Source: Thermacetogenium sp. UBA5472
GTDB lineage: Bacteria > Bacillota > DSM-12270 > Thermacetogeniales > Thermacetogeniaceae
DNA length: 22,740 nt
Assembly (NCBI GenBank): GCA_002426495.1
Contig: DIQC01000103.1
Coordinates: forward strand, 26,174-48,913
Direction: 5' to 3'
Part shown: piece after piece, positions 14,001-22,606 of the stretch
Layout of the letters: the number at the start of each line of letters is the position of its first letter
Numbering within the stretch: position 1 is the first letter of the stretch
Position numbers and translations under genes: made by a program
The notes under the pieces: generated by a model
What the model saw: the letters and a program-made list of their open reading frames with translations, nothing else
Database searches by the model: none
What the model was told of the DNA's origin: nothing

Positions 14001-14068
14001 TTTCTTGTTTCTTTTCGTTTACTAGTGTGAGCATAAAGTAAGTTTCACATACAAGTAAGATCAAACCA

Positions 14069-14102
14069 AAAAAACCTCACTGAGGAATGAGTGAGGTTTT
14101 TT
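14069..14102 (-). terminator. Bidirectional terminator after asp23-yloV-recG
   Basis: A 13-bp stem (AAAAAACCTCACT with AGTGAGGTTTTTT) and an 8-base loop, with T-runs on both strands. It lies 63 bases after the recG stop and separates this operon from the SASP promoter. Confidence 0.88.
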
Positions 14103-14164
14103 CTTAACTATCTCATATTTATGGTTTTATAGCTTTTATATCTGAAGAATTGATAAATTCATTT

Positions 14165-16246
14165 TTACATTTTCATACCATAGATCAGCAAAGGGAAACG
14201 AAAATCAATTTCTTCACTTAATTCGTCATTTGGATGTATTTCTCCATTTTTGATTAAATTTTCTATTTTTTTAAAATACGCTGTATCCCGAAAGATATCT
14301 ACAACACGAAAATCGGAATAACCATGCTGTTTGGTGCCCAATAATTCACCTGGCCCTCTTAAAACAAGATCTTTCTCAGCAACCTGAAAGCCATCATGGT
14401 TTTGAACGAATATCTTGATCCGTTCCCTGGCTTCTTCTGTCTGGGGATTTCCGATCAATACACAAAAACTCTCCTGGGTTCCCCTACCTACACGCCCTCT
14501 CAACTGGTGCAACTGAGCCAGACCAAACCGCTCCACGCCCTCAATAACTATGATTGTAGCGTTAGGGACATCGATCCCCACTTCGATGACTGAAGTGGCA
14601 ACTAAAAGATCACTATTTCCTCTCCTAAAATCATTCATTACCCTTTCTTTTTCTGCAAACTTCAGCTTTCCGTGGAGAAGGGCGACTTGAAACTCTGAAA
14701 ACTCACTGCTTAACTCTTGATGCCTGACTATTGCGGCTTCTACATCCAAATGTTCCGATTCTTCAATCAGCGGACAAACCACAAATGCCTGACGCCCTTT
14801 TTCTAATTCTGTGCGTACAAAACCATAAACCCTGTTCTTTTCGGAAACAGGCATAAAATATGTTTTTATCTCTTTCCTTCCGGGGGGCAGTTCATCGATG
14901 ACTGATAGATCCAAATCACCATAAACCGTCAATGTCAAGCTGCGTGGAATTGGTGTGGCAGTCATAATCAGGACATCTGGTGCATTTGCTTTGGCCAGCA
15001 GGCGATCCCGCTGTTTTACGCCAAACCTATGCTGCTCATCGATAACGATCAATCCCAGGTTAGCAAACGCAACTTCATCCTGCAGCAGAGCATGGGTGCC
15101 AATAATAATATCTGTTGTGCCATTTTGCAGTGACTCTAGGCACTGTTCTCTTTCCTTTTTACCCAGAGAACCTGTTAGAAAATCAACACTAACCCCCAAC
15201 TGTTCCACATATTTATCGATCCCTAAAAAATGCTGCTCCGCCAAAACCTCAGTGGGAACCATCAAGGCACCCTGAAAACCTGCAGCAACTGTATATAACA
15301 GTGCATAGAGAGCCACAATCGTCTTTCCACACCCCACATCCCCCTGCAGCAGGCGATACATCCTCTTAGAGCTAGCCATATCTGTTTGGATCTCTTTGAG
15401 CACATCTTGTTGAGCCCCGGTCAGAGGAAAAGGCAATAAACTTAAAAAATCCTCGGTCAATTTGGCTTTGGGCAGGCAGGCAACTCCATCACTCTTGATA
15501 GAGTATTGAATTTCTGATAATCCTATTTTGAAAAACAGTAGCTCTTCACAAACCAAGCGCTCTCTTGCCTGCGACAGTACTTGTTGATCACTGGGAAAAT
15601 GAATTTCCTTGAGCGCTTGAGCAAGGGGAACCAATTTCAATTCGCTGCTCAATTCAGGAGGTATAAGGTCTTTGATTTGATCGGCATAAGAAGCGACAAA
15701 CTGGTACATAACACGCCGCAGTGATCGCTGACTCATCCTCTCAGTCGTTCTGTAAATAGGCACGATGCGTCCCACATGAACATGGTTTTTGATGTCTATT
15801 TCATGATCGATAACTGATATTTCATAACCATAAAGATCACGCCCCAATTTTCCAGTGACAGCTATGGTTGATCCGCTGCGCAAAGACTTTTTTAAAAAGG
15901 GCTGGTTAAACCAGAGCGCTGTACAGTTGCCAAAATTACCGCTGAGCCCAACCTTTAAAAGAGTCAGATTGCGGCGTAATCTGACCTCTTGTATGTTCTC
16001 GATTCTGCCCAGCACAGTGACCTGTTCACCTGATTTTACACCTTCAAGTGTTTCTCTAAAGCGGCGGTCCTCATAACGATTGGGAAGATAGTAGAGTAGG
16101 TCAAAAAAATTATAAATTCCTAGCTTATGAAAAAGCTTCGCTCTTTTATCTCCTATTCTCGGTAGAGAAGATATTTTTATCTCTGCAAGTTGCTTTCCAG
16201 TTAACAGCCTCTCTCCGTTAATAATTCTTCCACCCCTATTCGACAC
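14165..16246 (-). CDS. recG: ATP-dependent DNA helicase RecG
   Basis: Branch-migration helicase that remodels stalled replication forks and recombination junctions. The 693-aa protein has an N-terminal wedge/OB domain (~60-250), Walker A GDVGCGKT near 303-310, motif II DEQH near 404 (VIDEQHRFG), motif III MTATPIPRSL and motif VI QLRGRVGRG near 584, all RecG-type. Length is normal. The GTG start at 16246 overlaps the end of yloV by 11 bases, with no clear ribosome binding site of its own and no ATG nearby in frame, so translation is probably coupled to yloV. Last gene of asp23-yloV-recG, ending in a strong terminator. Confidence 0.97.
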   Translation of the reverse strand: MSNRGGRIINGERLLTGKQLAEIKISSLPRIGDKRAKLFHKLGIYNFFDLLYYLPNRYEDRRFRETLEGVKSGEQVTVLGRIENIQEVRLRRNLTLLKVGLSGNFGNCTALWFNQPFLKKSLRSGSTIAVTGKLGRDLYGYEISVIDHEIDIKNHVHVGRIVPIYRTTERMSQRSLRRVMYQFVASYADQIKDLIPPELSSELKLVPLAQALKEIHFPSDQQVLSQARERLVCEELLFFKIGLSEIQYSIKSDGVACLPKAKLTEDFLSLLPFPLTGAQQDVLKEIQTDMASSKRMYRLLQGDVGCGKTIVALYALLYTVAAGFQGALMVPTEVLAEQHFLGIDKYVEQLGVSVDFLTGSLGKKEREQCLESLQNGTTDIIIGTHALLQDEVAFANLGLIVIDEQHRFGVKQRDRLLAKANAPDVLIMTATPIPRSLTLTVYGDLDLSVIDELPPGRKEIKTYFMPVSEKNRVYGFVRTELEKGRQAFVVCPLIEESEHLDVEAAIVRHQELSSEFSEFQVALLHGKLKFAEKERVMNDFRRGNSDLLVATSVIEVGIDVPNATIIVIEGVERFGLAQLHQLRGRVGRGTQESFCVLIGNPQTEEARERIKIFVQNHDGFQVAEKDLVLRGPGELLGTKQHGYSDFRVVDIFRDTAYFKKIENLIKNGEIHPNDELSEEIDFRFPLLIYGMKM

Positions 16247-17906
16247 CGATCAGGAAATAGTAAATAGGCTGGTCTCCATGGTGGGTATCCACTTCTAGCT
16301 CCGGGTAGATGACATTTATTTTATTTTTTATTCTCTCCACCGTTTCTGGTACCACATCCTCCCCAGAATAAATGGTGATCAATTCATCCTCTTCATCCAC
16401 CATCTTCTCCAGCAAATTAAGCACAACATCCTCTTGAGATAAGCCTGTCGACATAATTTCCCCTTGATAAATGCCGATCAATTCGCCCTCTTTGATCTTC
16501 TGGCCACCCAATTCGGCATCCCGTACAGCATATGTTATTTCTGCGGTTTTAATCTGATCTAGCTGTAGTAACATCCTATCTTTGTTCTCATCAAGTGGCA
16601 TCGAATCATTAAATACTAACAGGGCATTGATACCCTCAAGAACATTTGTTGAGGGTATCACTTCGATAGGGCGCTCTACAAGCTGCTTAGCCTGCTGGGC
16701 TGCCAGGAACAAATTTTTATTGTTGGGCAAAACCAGAACCTGGCGTGCATGTGTCCCTTCAATAGCCTGCACGAACTCCTCAACCGGAGGGTTAAAGGTT
16801 TGACCGCCTTCAATCACCTGGATGGCGCCCAAATTAAAGAACAGTTCTTTAATGCCATCCCCTACCCCAACTGCTACTACACCGATCTCTAAATCTTCTT
16901 CAACTTCATCGACAGTAATATTAGTAGTATTATTAGAATTTGCTTCCTGTTGATCATGCATGTTATCGATCTTGATATCATGCAGGGTGCCATACTCCCC
17001 ACAATATGCTAAAACCTGACCCGGGTTATCTGTATGAATATGAATTTTAATATAATTGCCGGCTTCTCCTGTGACAAGGCTTCCCCCCAAAGTATGCAGG
17101 TGGGCCTTGATATCTGTTCCCAAAAGGAAACCTGTTTCTGTTTTGAGCAGAAACTCTGTACAGTACATATAATCCACATCTTCTTCTGTACTGACCTGCG
17201 GTGCAGCTGTTATTTCCATATCATTATCACTATTGCTTTTTAAATCTGTTATATCCGATACTGCGTTTTGTCCGTCATAAACACCACCATTTTGGAGAGC
17301 ATTGAGCCCTCCCTCAAGAATAACCAGCAGGCCTTTCCCCCCGGAATCCACAACCCCGGCCTTTTTCAAAGCCGGAAGCATCTCCGGTGTCAGCTGCAGA
17401 GTATTGTTGCCCTTGGATATGGCGTGCTCCATTGCCTTTTCTAAGTGGTAGTCTTGAGCAGCCGCTTCCTTCATCCCCTGGGCAAAACTCTTAGCTACAG
17501 TCAATATTGTGCCTTCAACAGGCTTAATTACCGCCCGATAAGCACTGGATACGGCAAGATACCAGGCGTCTGCGAAGTCCTGCACAGTTACATATTCCTT
17601 TCCCTTGAGGCCATCGGTTAGCCCTCGAATCAACTGTGATAAGATCACACCTGAATTACCCCGAGCACCCATCAAAGAACCACGTGCTACAGCATCTCCG
17701 ACATCTCCGATATTATTGGATGTATTAACATTGTCTAATTCCTTGACTGCAGCAGCCATAGTTAAAAACATGTTCCGACCAGTATCGCCATCAGGGACAG
17801 GAAAAACATTAAGCCTGTCTATTTCCTGCTGATTTTCCTCAATCGCGGCCAATCCACTGCAGAAAAGACATCTTAACTGCTCCCCGGTTACAATCCACTG
17901 CTCCAA
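16236..17906 (-). CDS. fakA: DAK-phosphatase/fatty acid kinase subunit FakA-like protein (YloV)
   Basis: Homologue of B. subtilis YloV and S. aureus FakA, the ATP-binding subunit that phosphorylates fatty acids held by a FakB (DegV-type) partner, so that external fatty acids enter phospholipids. The 556-aa protein has an N-terminal DhaL-like kinase domain with NVFPVPDGDTGRNM (33-46; Asp residues bind Mg-nucleotide) and MGARGNSGVILSQ, and a long C-terminal part ending GDQPIYYFLIGVE. Start is TTG 17906 with GAGGGGGA upstream. No fakB is in the window. It lies between asp23 and recG as in B. subtilis. Confidence 0.93.
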   Translation of the reverse strand: MEQWIVTGEQLRCLFCSGLAAIEENQQEIDRLNVFPVPDGDTGRNMFLTMAAAVKELDNVNTSNNIGDVGDAVARGSLMGARGNSGVILSQLIRGLTDGLKGKEYVTVQDFADAWYLAVSSAYRAVIKPVEGTILTVAKSFAQGMKEAAAQDYHLEKAMEHAISKGNNTLQLTPEMLPALKKAGVVDSGGKGLLVILEGGLNALQNGGVYDGQNAVSDITDLKSNSDNDMEITAAPQVSTEEDVDYMYCTEFLLKTETGFLLGTDIKAHLHTLGGSLVTGEAGNYIKIHIHTDNPGQVLAYCGEYGTLHDIKIDNMHDQQEANSNNTTNITVDEVEEDLEIGVVAVGVGDGIKELFFNLGAIQVIEGGQTFNPPVEEFVQAIEGTHARQVLVLPNNKNLFLAAQQAKQLVERPIEVIPSTNVLEGINALLVFNDSMPLDENKDRMLLQLDQIKTAEITYAVRDAELGGQKIKEGELIGIYQGEIMSTGLSQEDVVLNLLEKMVDEEDELITIYSGEDVVPETVERIKNKINVIYPELEVDTHHGDQPIYYFLIGVE

Positions 17907-17925
17907 TCCGGTTCCCCCTCACCAA

Positions 17926-18282
17926 TTACTTCAAGACTCTTACGCCCACTACGTTAACATTTATCTCAATAGGGCGTAGACCTGTCATATTTTCGATTTC
18001 ATAACTAACAGTTTCCATAACGTTCTGTGCGACCTGTGCTATGTTTACTCCATAGCACATCACAACCCAGAGATCTATTTTAATATCAGATCCATCCTGA
18101 GTGATCTCTACTCCTCTTCTTAAAGCATCCTCTCCCAGAATTTCCGAGACTCCCTGCCGCAATCCCCGGGCAACCATCCCCACAATGCCAAAACAGCGAA
18201 CTGCAGCTGCACCAGCTATCGATGCTAGTGTCTCAGGGGTGACTTCAATACTACCATAATCTGTTCGAAGACTGTCATTCAT
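17926..18282 (-). CDS. Asp23/Gls24 family protein (YloU)
   Basis: 118-aa protein of the Asp23/Gls24 (DUF322) family, small proteins tied to envelope stress and, in some species, to the membrane surface; no enzyme activity is known. The sequence GSIEVTPETLASIAGAAAVRCFGIVGM at the N-terminus and the TGLRPIEINVNVVGVRV end are typical. AGGGGGT lies before the ATG. It is the first gene of asp23-yloV-recG, divergent from rpmB, the order found in B. subtilis. Confidence 0.93.
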   Translation of the reverse strand: MNDSLRTDYGSIEVTPETLASIAGAAAVRCFGIVGMVARGLRQGVSEILGEDALRRGVEITQDGSDIKIDLWVVMCYGVNIAQVAQNVMETVSYEIENMTGLRPIEINVNVVGVRVLK

Positions 18283-18337
18283 GGAACTACCCCCTTATAT
18301 TCTTTCAAGTGCTACTTATCCCGCTAAAGTACATTAT

Positions 18338-18366
18338 ACTATATGTTACCACTCTAGAGATGTCAA
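18338..18366 (-). promoter_or_regulatory. Sigma-A promoter for asp23-yloV-recG
   Basis: On the minus strand a perfect TTGACA (18366-18361), a 17-base spacer and TATAGT (18343-18338). The -35 is also the left arm of an inverted repeat, TGTCAA-N10-TTGACA (18361-18382). Confidence 0.78.
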
Positions 18367-18403
18367 TTCCTACAAGTTGACAGCCAAAAACACTCTTCTT
18401 TTC

Positions 18404-18432
18404 TTGTCATTGACAGATTATTTTGTTAGAAT
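18404..18432 (+). promoter_or_regulatory. rpmB: Sigma-A promoter for rpmB
   Basis: TTGTCA (18404-18409), a 17-base spacer and TAGAAT (18427-18432) with an extended -10 TG at 18424-18425. The start would be near 18439, ~20 bases before the ATG. Confidence 0.75.
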
Positions 18433-18459
18433 AGGTTTTGTGAGAAAGGAGGATGTAAG

Positions 18460-18648
18460 ATGGGAAAGTGTGCGATTTGCGGAAAGGGAAACCATGTTGG
18501 TATGAAGGTAAGCCATTCCCACGTCCGAAATAAAAAAACATGGGAACCAAACCTGCAGCATGTTAAGACAGTAGTCGATGGCAAGCCTACACGCCTCTAT
18601 GTATGCACCCGTTGCCTCAAGGCTGGTAAAGTGAAGCGTGCCTTATAA
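18460..18648 (+). CDS. rpmB: 50S ribosomal protein L28 (zinc form)
   Basis: Large-subunit ribosomal protein of 62 aa. MGKCAICGKGNHVGMKVSHS is the classic start; Cys4-x2-Cys7 and Cys49-x2-Cys52 make the zinc ribbon of the C+ form. AAGGAGG lies seven bases before the ATG. It is a single-gene unit, divergent from asp23 and convergent with the riboflavin operon. Both L28 and L32 in this window are zinc forms. Confidence 0.97.
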   Translation: MGKCAICGKGNHVGMKVSHSHVRNKKTWEPNLQHVKTVVDGKPTRLYVCTRCLKAGKVKRAL

Positions 18649-18652
18649 TTAA

Positions 18653-18676
18653 AAACTGGCCTATTTCAGGCAGTTT
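18653..18676 (+). terminator. Weak terminator of rpmB
   Basis: AAACTG/CCT pair with AGG/CAGTTT around ATTTC, with one bulged G. Only three T's follow, so it may be inefficient; the hairpin at 18814-18847 could also stop rpmB transcripts. The 137 bases between the two hairpins show no gene. Confidence 0.5.
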
Positions 18677-18813
18677 CCTGTATTTAAACTAAAAAGACGT
18701 ACCATCCAATTCTCGAGAAGGGCTGCTTTGGCTCCTAATTTTGTTTGGGCAGAGAAGGTAATCCCGGATTGAGATAGATTATTCTCTCTTTCTTTGCTAA
18801 GAGAGGGATTTGA

Positions 18814-18847
18814 GTAAAAAGAGGGTTGATAGCAACCCTCTTTTTAC
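18814..18847 (-). terminator. Bidirectional terminator of the riboflavin operon
   Basis: A perfect 15-bp stem (18814-18828 with 18833-18847), ATAG loop, and T-runs within the arms on both strands. It lies 44 bases after the ribH stop. Confidence 0.9.
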
Positions 18848-18891
18848 CAGAATGTTAGCCATATGTGTCATTGTCAATTCAGATGCGTATC

Positions 18892-19365
18892 TTAATTTTG
18901 TCCTTTCAATTCCCTGAAGAGGTTGGCCATTTCCAAAGCAGACACAGCCGCATCTGCACCCTTATTCCCCGCTTTTGTTCCTGCCCTTTCAATAGCCTGT
19001 TCCAGTGTGTCTGCCGTTATCATGCCGTAGATCACGGGCATCTTTGCTACCAGACCAACCTGAGCTATCCCCTTGGTTGCTTCGCTGGCCACAAAATCGA
19101 AATGAGGAGTAGCTCCTCTGATCACTGCACCTAAACAGATCACCCCATCATAACCGCGCTCTACCATTTGTTGAGCAGTCAAAGGGATCTCAAAAGCTCC
19201 GGGAACCCAAGCCACATCTATTGCATCATCACTGACACCGTGACGAATCAGCATATCCAAAGCTCCGCTCAAAAGCTTGTTGGTGATAAATTCATTGAAT
19301 CTGGACACAACAATACCAAAGCGCAGTCCCTTGCCAAGCAGTTTCCCCTCATAATAGTTTGGCAT
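18892..19365 (-). CDS. ribH: 6,7-dimethyl-8-ribityllumazine synthase
   Basis: Condenses 5-amino-6-ribitylaminouracil with 3,4-dihydroxybutanone 4-phosphate to lumazine, the substrate of riboflavin synthase; forms large capsid-like or pentameric assemblies. The 157-aa protein has VVSRFNEFIT, VPGAFEIP (54-61) and GAVIRGATPHFD (79-90, with the catalytic His88). ATG 19365 is chosen because AGGGAG stands nine bases upstream; an in-frame upstream codon at 19389 would overlap ribBA by 20 bases. It lies four bases after ribBA and is the last gene of the operon. Confidence 0.97.
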   Translation of the reverse strand: MPNYYEGKLLGKGLRFGIVVSRFNEFITNKLLSGALDMLIRHGVSDDAIDVAWVPGAFEIPLTAQQMVERGYDGVICLGAVIRGATPHFDFVASEATKGIAQVGLVAKMPVIYGMITADTLEQAIERAGTKAGNKGADAAVSALEMANLFRELKGQN

Positions 19366-19369
19366 TTTT

Positions 19370-20596
19370 TTATACTCCCTTCTGTTCATTCAGGGCTAAT
19401 ATGTGGCCCATCTTTGTCTTTTTTGTCTTTAAATAAAATTGGTTTTCGCAACGGGAGGGCATTTCAATGGGGACCCTTTCCACAATGTCCAACCCATATC
19501 CCTGCAGACCGGCAACTTTGCGAGGGTTATTGGTCATGAGTCTTAGTTTCCTCACACCCAGATCCACCAGGATCTGAGCACCTAATCCATAGTCACGCAG
19601 GTCAGCGGGGAATCCGAGCAGCTCATTGGCTTCAACTGTATCGCTTCCCTCATCCTGGAGTTTATAGGCGCGAAGTTTGTTCAATAAACCGATCCCTCTT
19701 CCCTCCTGCCTCATATAGAGCAAAACTCCTCTCCCTTCCGCGGCGATCATACGCAGCGCTTCAGCCAACTGTTCCCCACAGTCACAGCGCAGGGAGCCGA
19801 AGCAATCTCCTGTCAAACATTCCGAATGTACCCGTGTGAGAACAGGATCTCCGCTTTCGATATCTCCTTGACAAAGAGCGACGTGACAGTTATTGTCCAG
19901 CATAGTTTCATAGGCTATAGCTGTAAATTCCCCGTACCTGGTGGGCAGGGGTGTGGCAGTCACTCTGCGGATCAGTTTTTCTGTATGACGACGATATTCA
20001 ATCAGATCGGCAACAGTAATGATCTTTAAATTGTGTTTATTGGCGAACTCAAAGAGCTGTGGAACACGTGCCATTGTTCCATCATCATTCATGATTTCAC
20101 AGCATACGCCTGCCGGGTACAAACCTGCCAAGCGGGCCAAATCAACAGTGGTCTCCGTATGCCCTGCTCTGCGCAGCACTCCACCCTCTTTAGCCCGCAG
20201 AGGGAATACATGCCCGGGACGCCTCAAATCCTGTGCTCTCGTCTTAGGGTCCACCAGAACCCTGATGGTCTCAGCACGCTCGAAAGCAGATATACCGGTG
20301 GTAGTACTAGAAGCATCAACAGAAATGGTAAAGGCTGTTTCCATGCTCTCTGTATTCTGAGCAACCATCTGCTCCAATTCCAATTCATCCGCCCGTTCTG
20401 CGGTGATCGGAGTACAGATCAGTCCACGAGCATGAGTTGCCATAAAGTTAATGTCCTCAGCTGTTATCGTATCTGCTGCAGCGATCAGGTCACCTTCATT
20501 TTCCCGGTCCTCATCATCAACAACAACAATCATCTTGCCTGCAGCAATTTCGGCGAGCCCTTCTTCAACTGTGTTAAAGATTCCCTGCTCCGACAT
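19370..20596 (-). CDS. ribBA: Bifunctional 3,4-dihydroxybutanone-4-phosphate synthase/GTP cyclohydrolase II
   Basis: Supplies both precursors of riboflavin from ribulose 5-phosphate and GTP. The 408-aa fusion has the RibB domain at ~1-200, with DDEDRENEGD at 27-36 and RPGHVFPLRAKEGGVLRRAG. The RibA domain covers ~205-400, with the zinc site CLTGDCFGSLRCDCG near 258-272 and MRQEGRGIGLLNKLRAY. Both active sites look complete. GGAAAGGAG precedes the ATG. Third gene of ribD-ribE-ribBA-ribH. Confidence 0.98.
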   Translation of the reverse strand: MSEQGIFNTVEEGLAEIAAGKMIVVVDDEDRENEGDLIAAADTITAEDINFMATHARGLICTPITAERADELELEQMVAQNTESMETAFTISVDASSTTTGISAFERAETIRVLVDPKTRAQDLRRPGHVFPLRAKEGGVLRRAGHTETTVDLARLAGLYPAGVCCEIMNDDGTMARVPQLFEFANKHNLKIITVADLIEYRRHTEKLIRRVTATPLPTRYGEFTAIAYETMLDNNCHVALCQGDIESGDPVLTRVHSECLTGDCFGSLRCDCGEQLAEALRMIAAEGRGVLLYMRQEGRGIGLLNKLRAYKLQDEGSDTVEANELLGFPADLRDYGLGAQILVDLGVRKLRLMTNNPRKVAGLQGYGLDIVERVPIEMPSRCENQFYLKTKKTKMGHILALNEQKGV

Positions 20597-20616
20597 AATA
20601 ACTACTCCTTTCCAAG

Positions 20617-21261
20617 TTAAATAAATCCATGTTCAGCCAATAACCCAACAGATACCCCTTTACTCTCCTCCATTTTCCCCATGAGAGAGCGCACATATTT
20701 GCCCAGAAGATCTGCCTCAATATTTATCAGATCACCCATCTTTTTTAACCCCAGTGTTGATGCCTCCAGGGTATGGGGGATCAGACTAACCTTAAAAGAA
20801 CCGCTCAGTAATTCAGCAATTGTAAGGCTGGCTCCATCAAGGGCTATTGAGCCCTGAGGAAGGAGATACTGTTCCAATTCAGATGGTATTTCTATTATTA
20901 TCTCAGTAGCAATTCCCCGCTGCTGCTTTCCGATTATCTTACCCACTGCATCAATATGCCCTGTGACAAAATGGCCACCCAACCTGCTGCCTATTTTTAA
21001 TGCCCTTTCCAGGTTTACCTGGTCTCCGTTTTTTAATAAACCTAAATTAGTCTTATCGAGGGTCTCAGCCATAACATCTGCGAAAAACGTTGTAGAATTA
21101 TGGTCTGTCACTGTGAGACAGACCCCATTAACAGCCACACTCTCTCCTATATCCAGCTCATTACAGAACGAAGACTCAATGTTTAAGAAAACAGATACAG
21201 GCCCCTTTCTGATACCCCTGATAATCCCCTTCTCTTCTACAAGTCCAGTAAATATCGCCAC
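20617..21261 (-). CDS. ribE: Riboflavin synthase alpha chain
   Basis: Dismutates two lumazine molecules to riboflavin; works as a trimer. The 214-aa protein shows the two-fold internal repeat of the family: NGVCLTVTD in the first barrel and DGASLTIAE in the second, with LGGHFVTGHIDAVG between. The start is odd. The family normally begins MFTGLVEE; here the expected Met codon is ATA (21255-21253), nine bases after an AGAGG site, and the first usable start is GTG 21261, only three bases after AGAGG. I annotate the GTG, giving MAIFTGLVEE. The protein itself is normal. Confidence 0.95.
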   Translation of the reverse strand: MAIFTGLVEEKGIIRGIRKGPVSVFLNIESSFCNELDIGESVAVNGVCLTVTDHNSTTFFADVMAETLDKTNLGLLKNGDQVNLERALKIGSRLGGHFVTGHIDAVGKIIGKQQRGIATEIIIEIPSELEQYLLPQGSIALDGASLTIAELLSGSFKVSLIPHTLEASTLGLKKMGDLINIEADLLGKYVRSLMGKMEESKGVSVGLLAEHGFI

Positions 21262-21432
21262 TCACCTCTTTCCATTTCCCTGGTGCCTGTCACCTGGAAT
21301 ACTCTTTATTCCGGCATCCAACTTCTAGTATCCACCCCTATTTAATGCATTCGCAAGGTAACCATCAGCATAGTACCAACAGAATGTGCCGGCGAAGCTA
21401 GCTTTTTTATTCCGACTTCCGGCCTCCGACCT
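21262..21432. repeat. Degenerate intergenic repeats between ribD and ribE
   Basis: This 171-bp gap inside the operon holds two related minus-strand stretches: GTCGGAGGCCGGAAGTCGGA (21431-21412) and AGAAGTTGGATGCCGGAATA (21326-21307). It also holds a GGTGCCTGTCACC motif (21282-21294) and a small hairpin, GGAATA-ctctT-TATTCC (21296-21312). Such purine-rich GTCGGA-type and GGTGACAGGCACC-type strings are known to me as recurring intergenic sequences in Firmicutes; whether this genome has more copies cannot be seen here. No gene or promoter was recognised. Confidence 0.55.
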
Positions 21433-22527
21433 CTATTTTCCGTATGCGGTGATCATTAAATCATCACCTACCTTTTGGACAGAAGTGCAGTTAAGACGCA
21501 GACAATCACTCAACCGTTCACACCCCTCACCACCGAACACTCCGGGAGAATCCCGCCCTCCGATAATTAACGGAGCTTGAAAAAAAACAAATTTATCAAT
21601 AAGCCCTGCTTCCAGTGCAGAGGTATTTACAGTGGGTCCCCCTTCGAGAAGCAAGCTTGTTATCTCTCTTTTCCCCAGCTTCTGCATCAATGTCACCAGG
21701 TCAACCCTCTTCTGCACAGCAGGCAGATCCCAGATCTCTACACCCATTGCTTCCAGTTCAGCTCTCTTTTCTTTGCTATATCTCCCCTCTGCTGCAGCAA
21801 TAATAGTTGCTACCTGTGAAGCTGTTTTAACAAGCTGTGAATCTATAGGGATACGAAGTGAACTGTCAATAATTACTCTAAGGGGTTGTCGATGTTGACC
21901 CTGCAGCCTGACCGTTAACAGAGGATCATCAGCCAGGACCGTGCCGATCCCTACCATAATAGCGTCATTTGTCGCTCGCATCTGATGAACCAATCTCCTC
22001 GCCTCTTCACCGGTGATCCACTTCGAATCACCAGTTTTGGTAGCGATCTTTCCATCCTGTGAAATGGCAGCTTTGAGGGTGATAAAGGGACGTCCGAATC
22101 TGATATATTTGATAAATGCCTCATTCTGCCGTTGGGCATCCTTAGCCAGCACACCAGTAATTACCCTGATACCGGCTTTCTCCAGTGTCTTAATTCCTTT
22201 ACCAGCTACCAGCGGGTTTGGATCAACTGCACCCACAACCACCTCTTTGATACCATTTTCTATAATCGCTTCGGTACAGGGTGGTGTTCGCCCGTAATGG
22301 CAGCACGGCTCCAAGGTTACATACATTATCGCCCCTTTCGCCTTCTCACTAGCATCCCGCAGGGCATGAATCTCTGCATGTGGTGTGCCTGCTTTTTGGT
22401 GATACCCCTCTCCTACTATCCCGCCACTGCGGACTATAACAGCACCTACCAGAGGATTGGGACTGGTTTTGCCCCTCCCCTTTTCCGCCAACTCTAAAGC
22501 CCTGGACATAAATTGTTCATGATTCAC
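21433..22527 (-). CDS. ribD: Bifunctional diaminohydroxyphosphoribosylaminopyrimidine deaminase/5-amino-6-(5-phosphoribosylamino)uracil reductase
   Basis: Carries out the deamination and the NADPH-dependent ribose reduction of riboflavin synthesis. The 364-aa protein has a zinc deaminase domain at ~1-145, with HAE at 50-52 and PCCHYGRTPPC at 74-84, and a reductase domain from ~146, with RPFITLKAAISQDGKIA, SKWITGEEAR and LLLEGGPTVN. Start is GTG 22527, with GGAGG seven bases upstream. It is the first gene of the operon, directly behind the FMN riboswitch and its terminator. Confidence 0.97.
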   Translation of the reverse strand: MNHEQFMSRALELAEKGRGKTSPNPLVGAVIVRSGGIVGEGYHQKAGTPHAEIHALRDASEKAKGAIMYVTLEPCCHYGRTPPCTEAIIENGIKEVVVGAVDPNPLVAGKGIKTLEKAGIRVITGVLAKDAQRQNEAFIKYIRFGRPFITLKAAISQDGKIATKTGDSKWITGEEARRLVHQMRATNDAIMVGIGTVLADDPLLTVRLQGQHRQPLRVIIDSSLRIPIDSQLVKTASQVATIIAAAEGRYSKEKRAELEAMGVEIWDLPAVQKRVDLVTLMQKLGKREITSLLLEGGPTVNTSALEAGLIDKFVFFQAPLIIGGRDSPGVFGGEGCERLSDCLRLNCTSVQKVGDDLMITAYGK

Positions 22528-22549
22528 AACAACGCCTCCACGATCAAAC

Positions 22550-22584
22550 GCAAAATAAAAAACCGGACAGGAAATGTCCGGGTT
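22550..22584 (-). terminator. Riboswitch-controlled terminator before ribD
   Basis: On the minus strand CCGGACA-tttcc-TGTCCGG is followed by TTTTTTATTTT. It lies between the FMN aptamer and the ribD ribosome binding site, the normal place for an FMN-dependent attenuator. Confidence 0.9.
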
Positions 22585-22606
22585 TATAAACTCAACAAAT
22601 AATAAA

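Noticed and set aside
14026..14049. CRP-like TGTGA...TCACA palindrome
   Set aside because: The spacer is 14 bases rather than 6, and CRP control is not expected here; it looks like a chance dyad.
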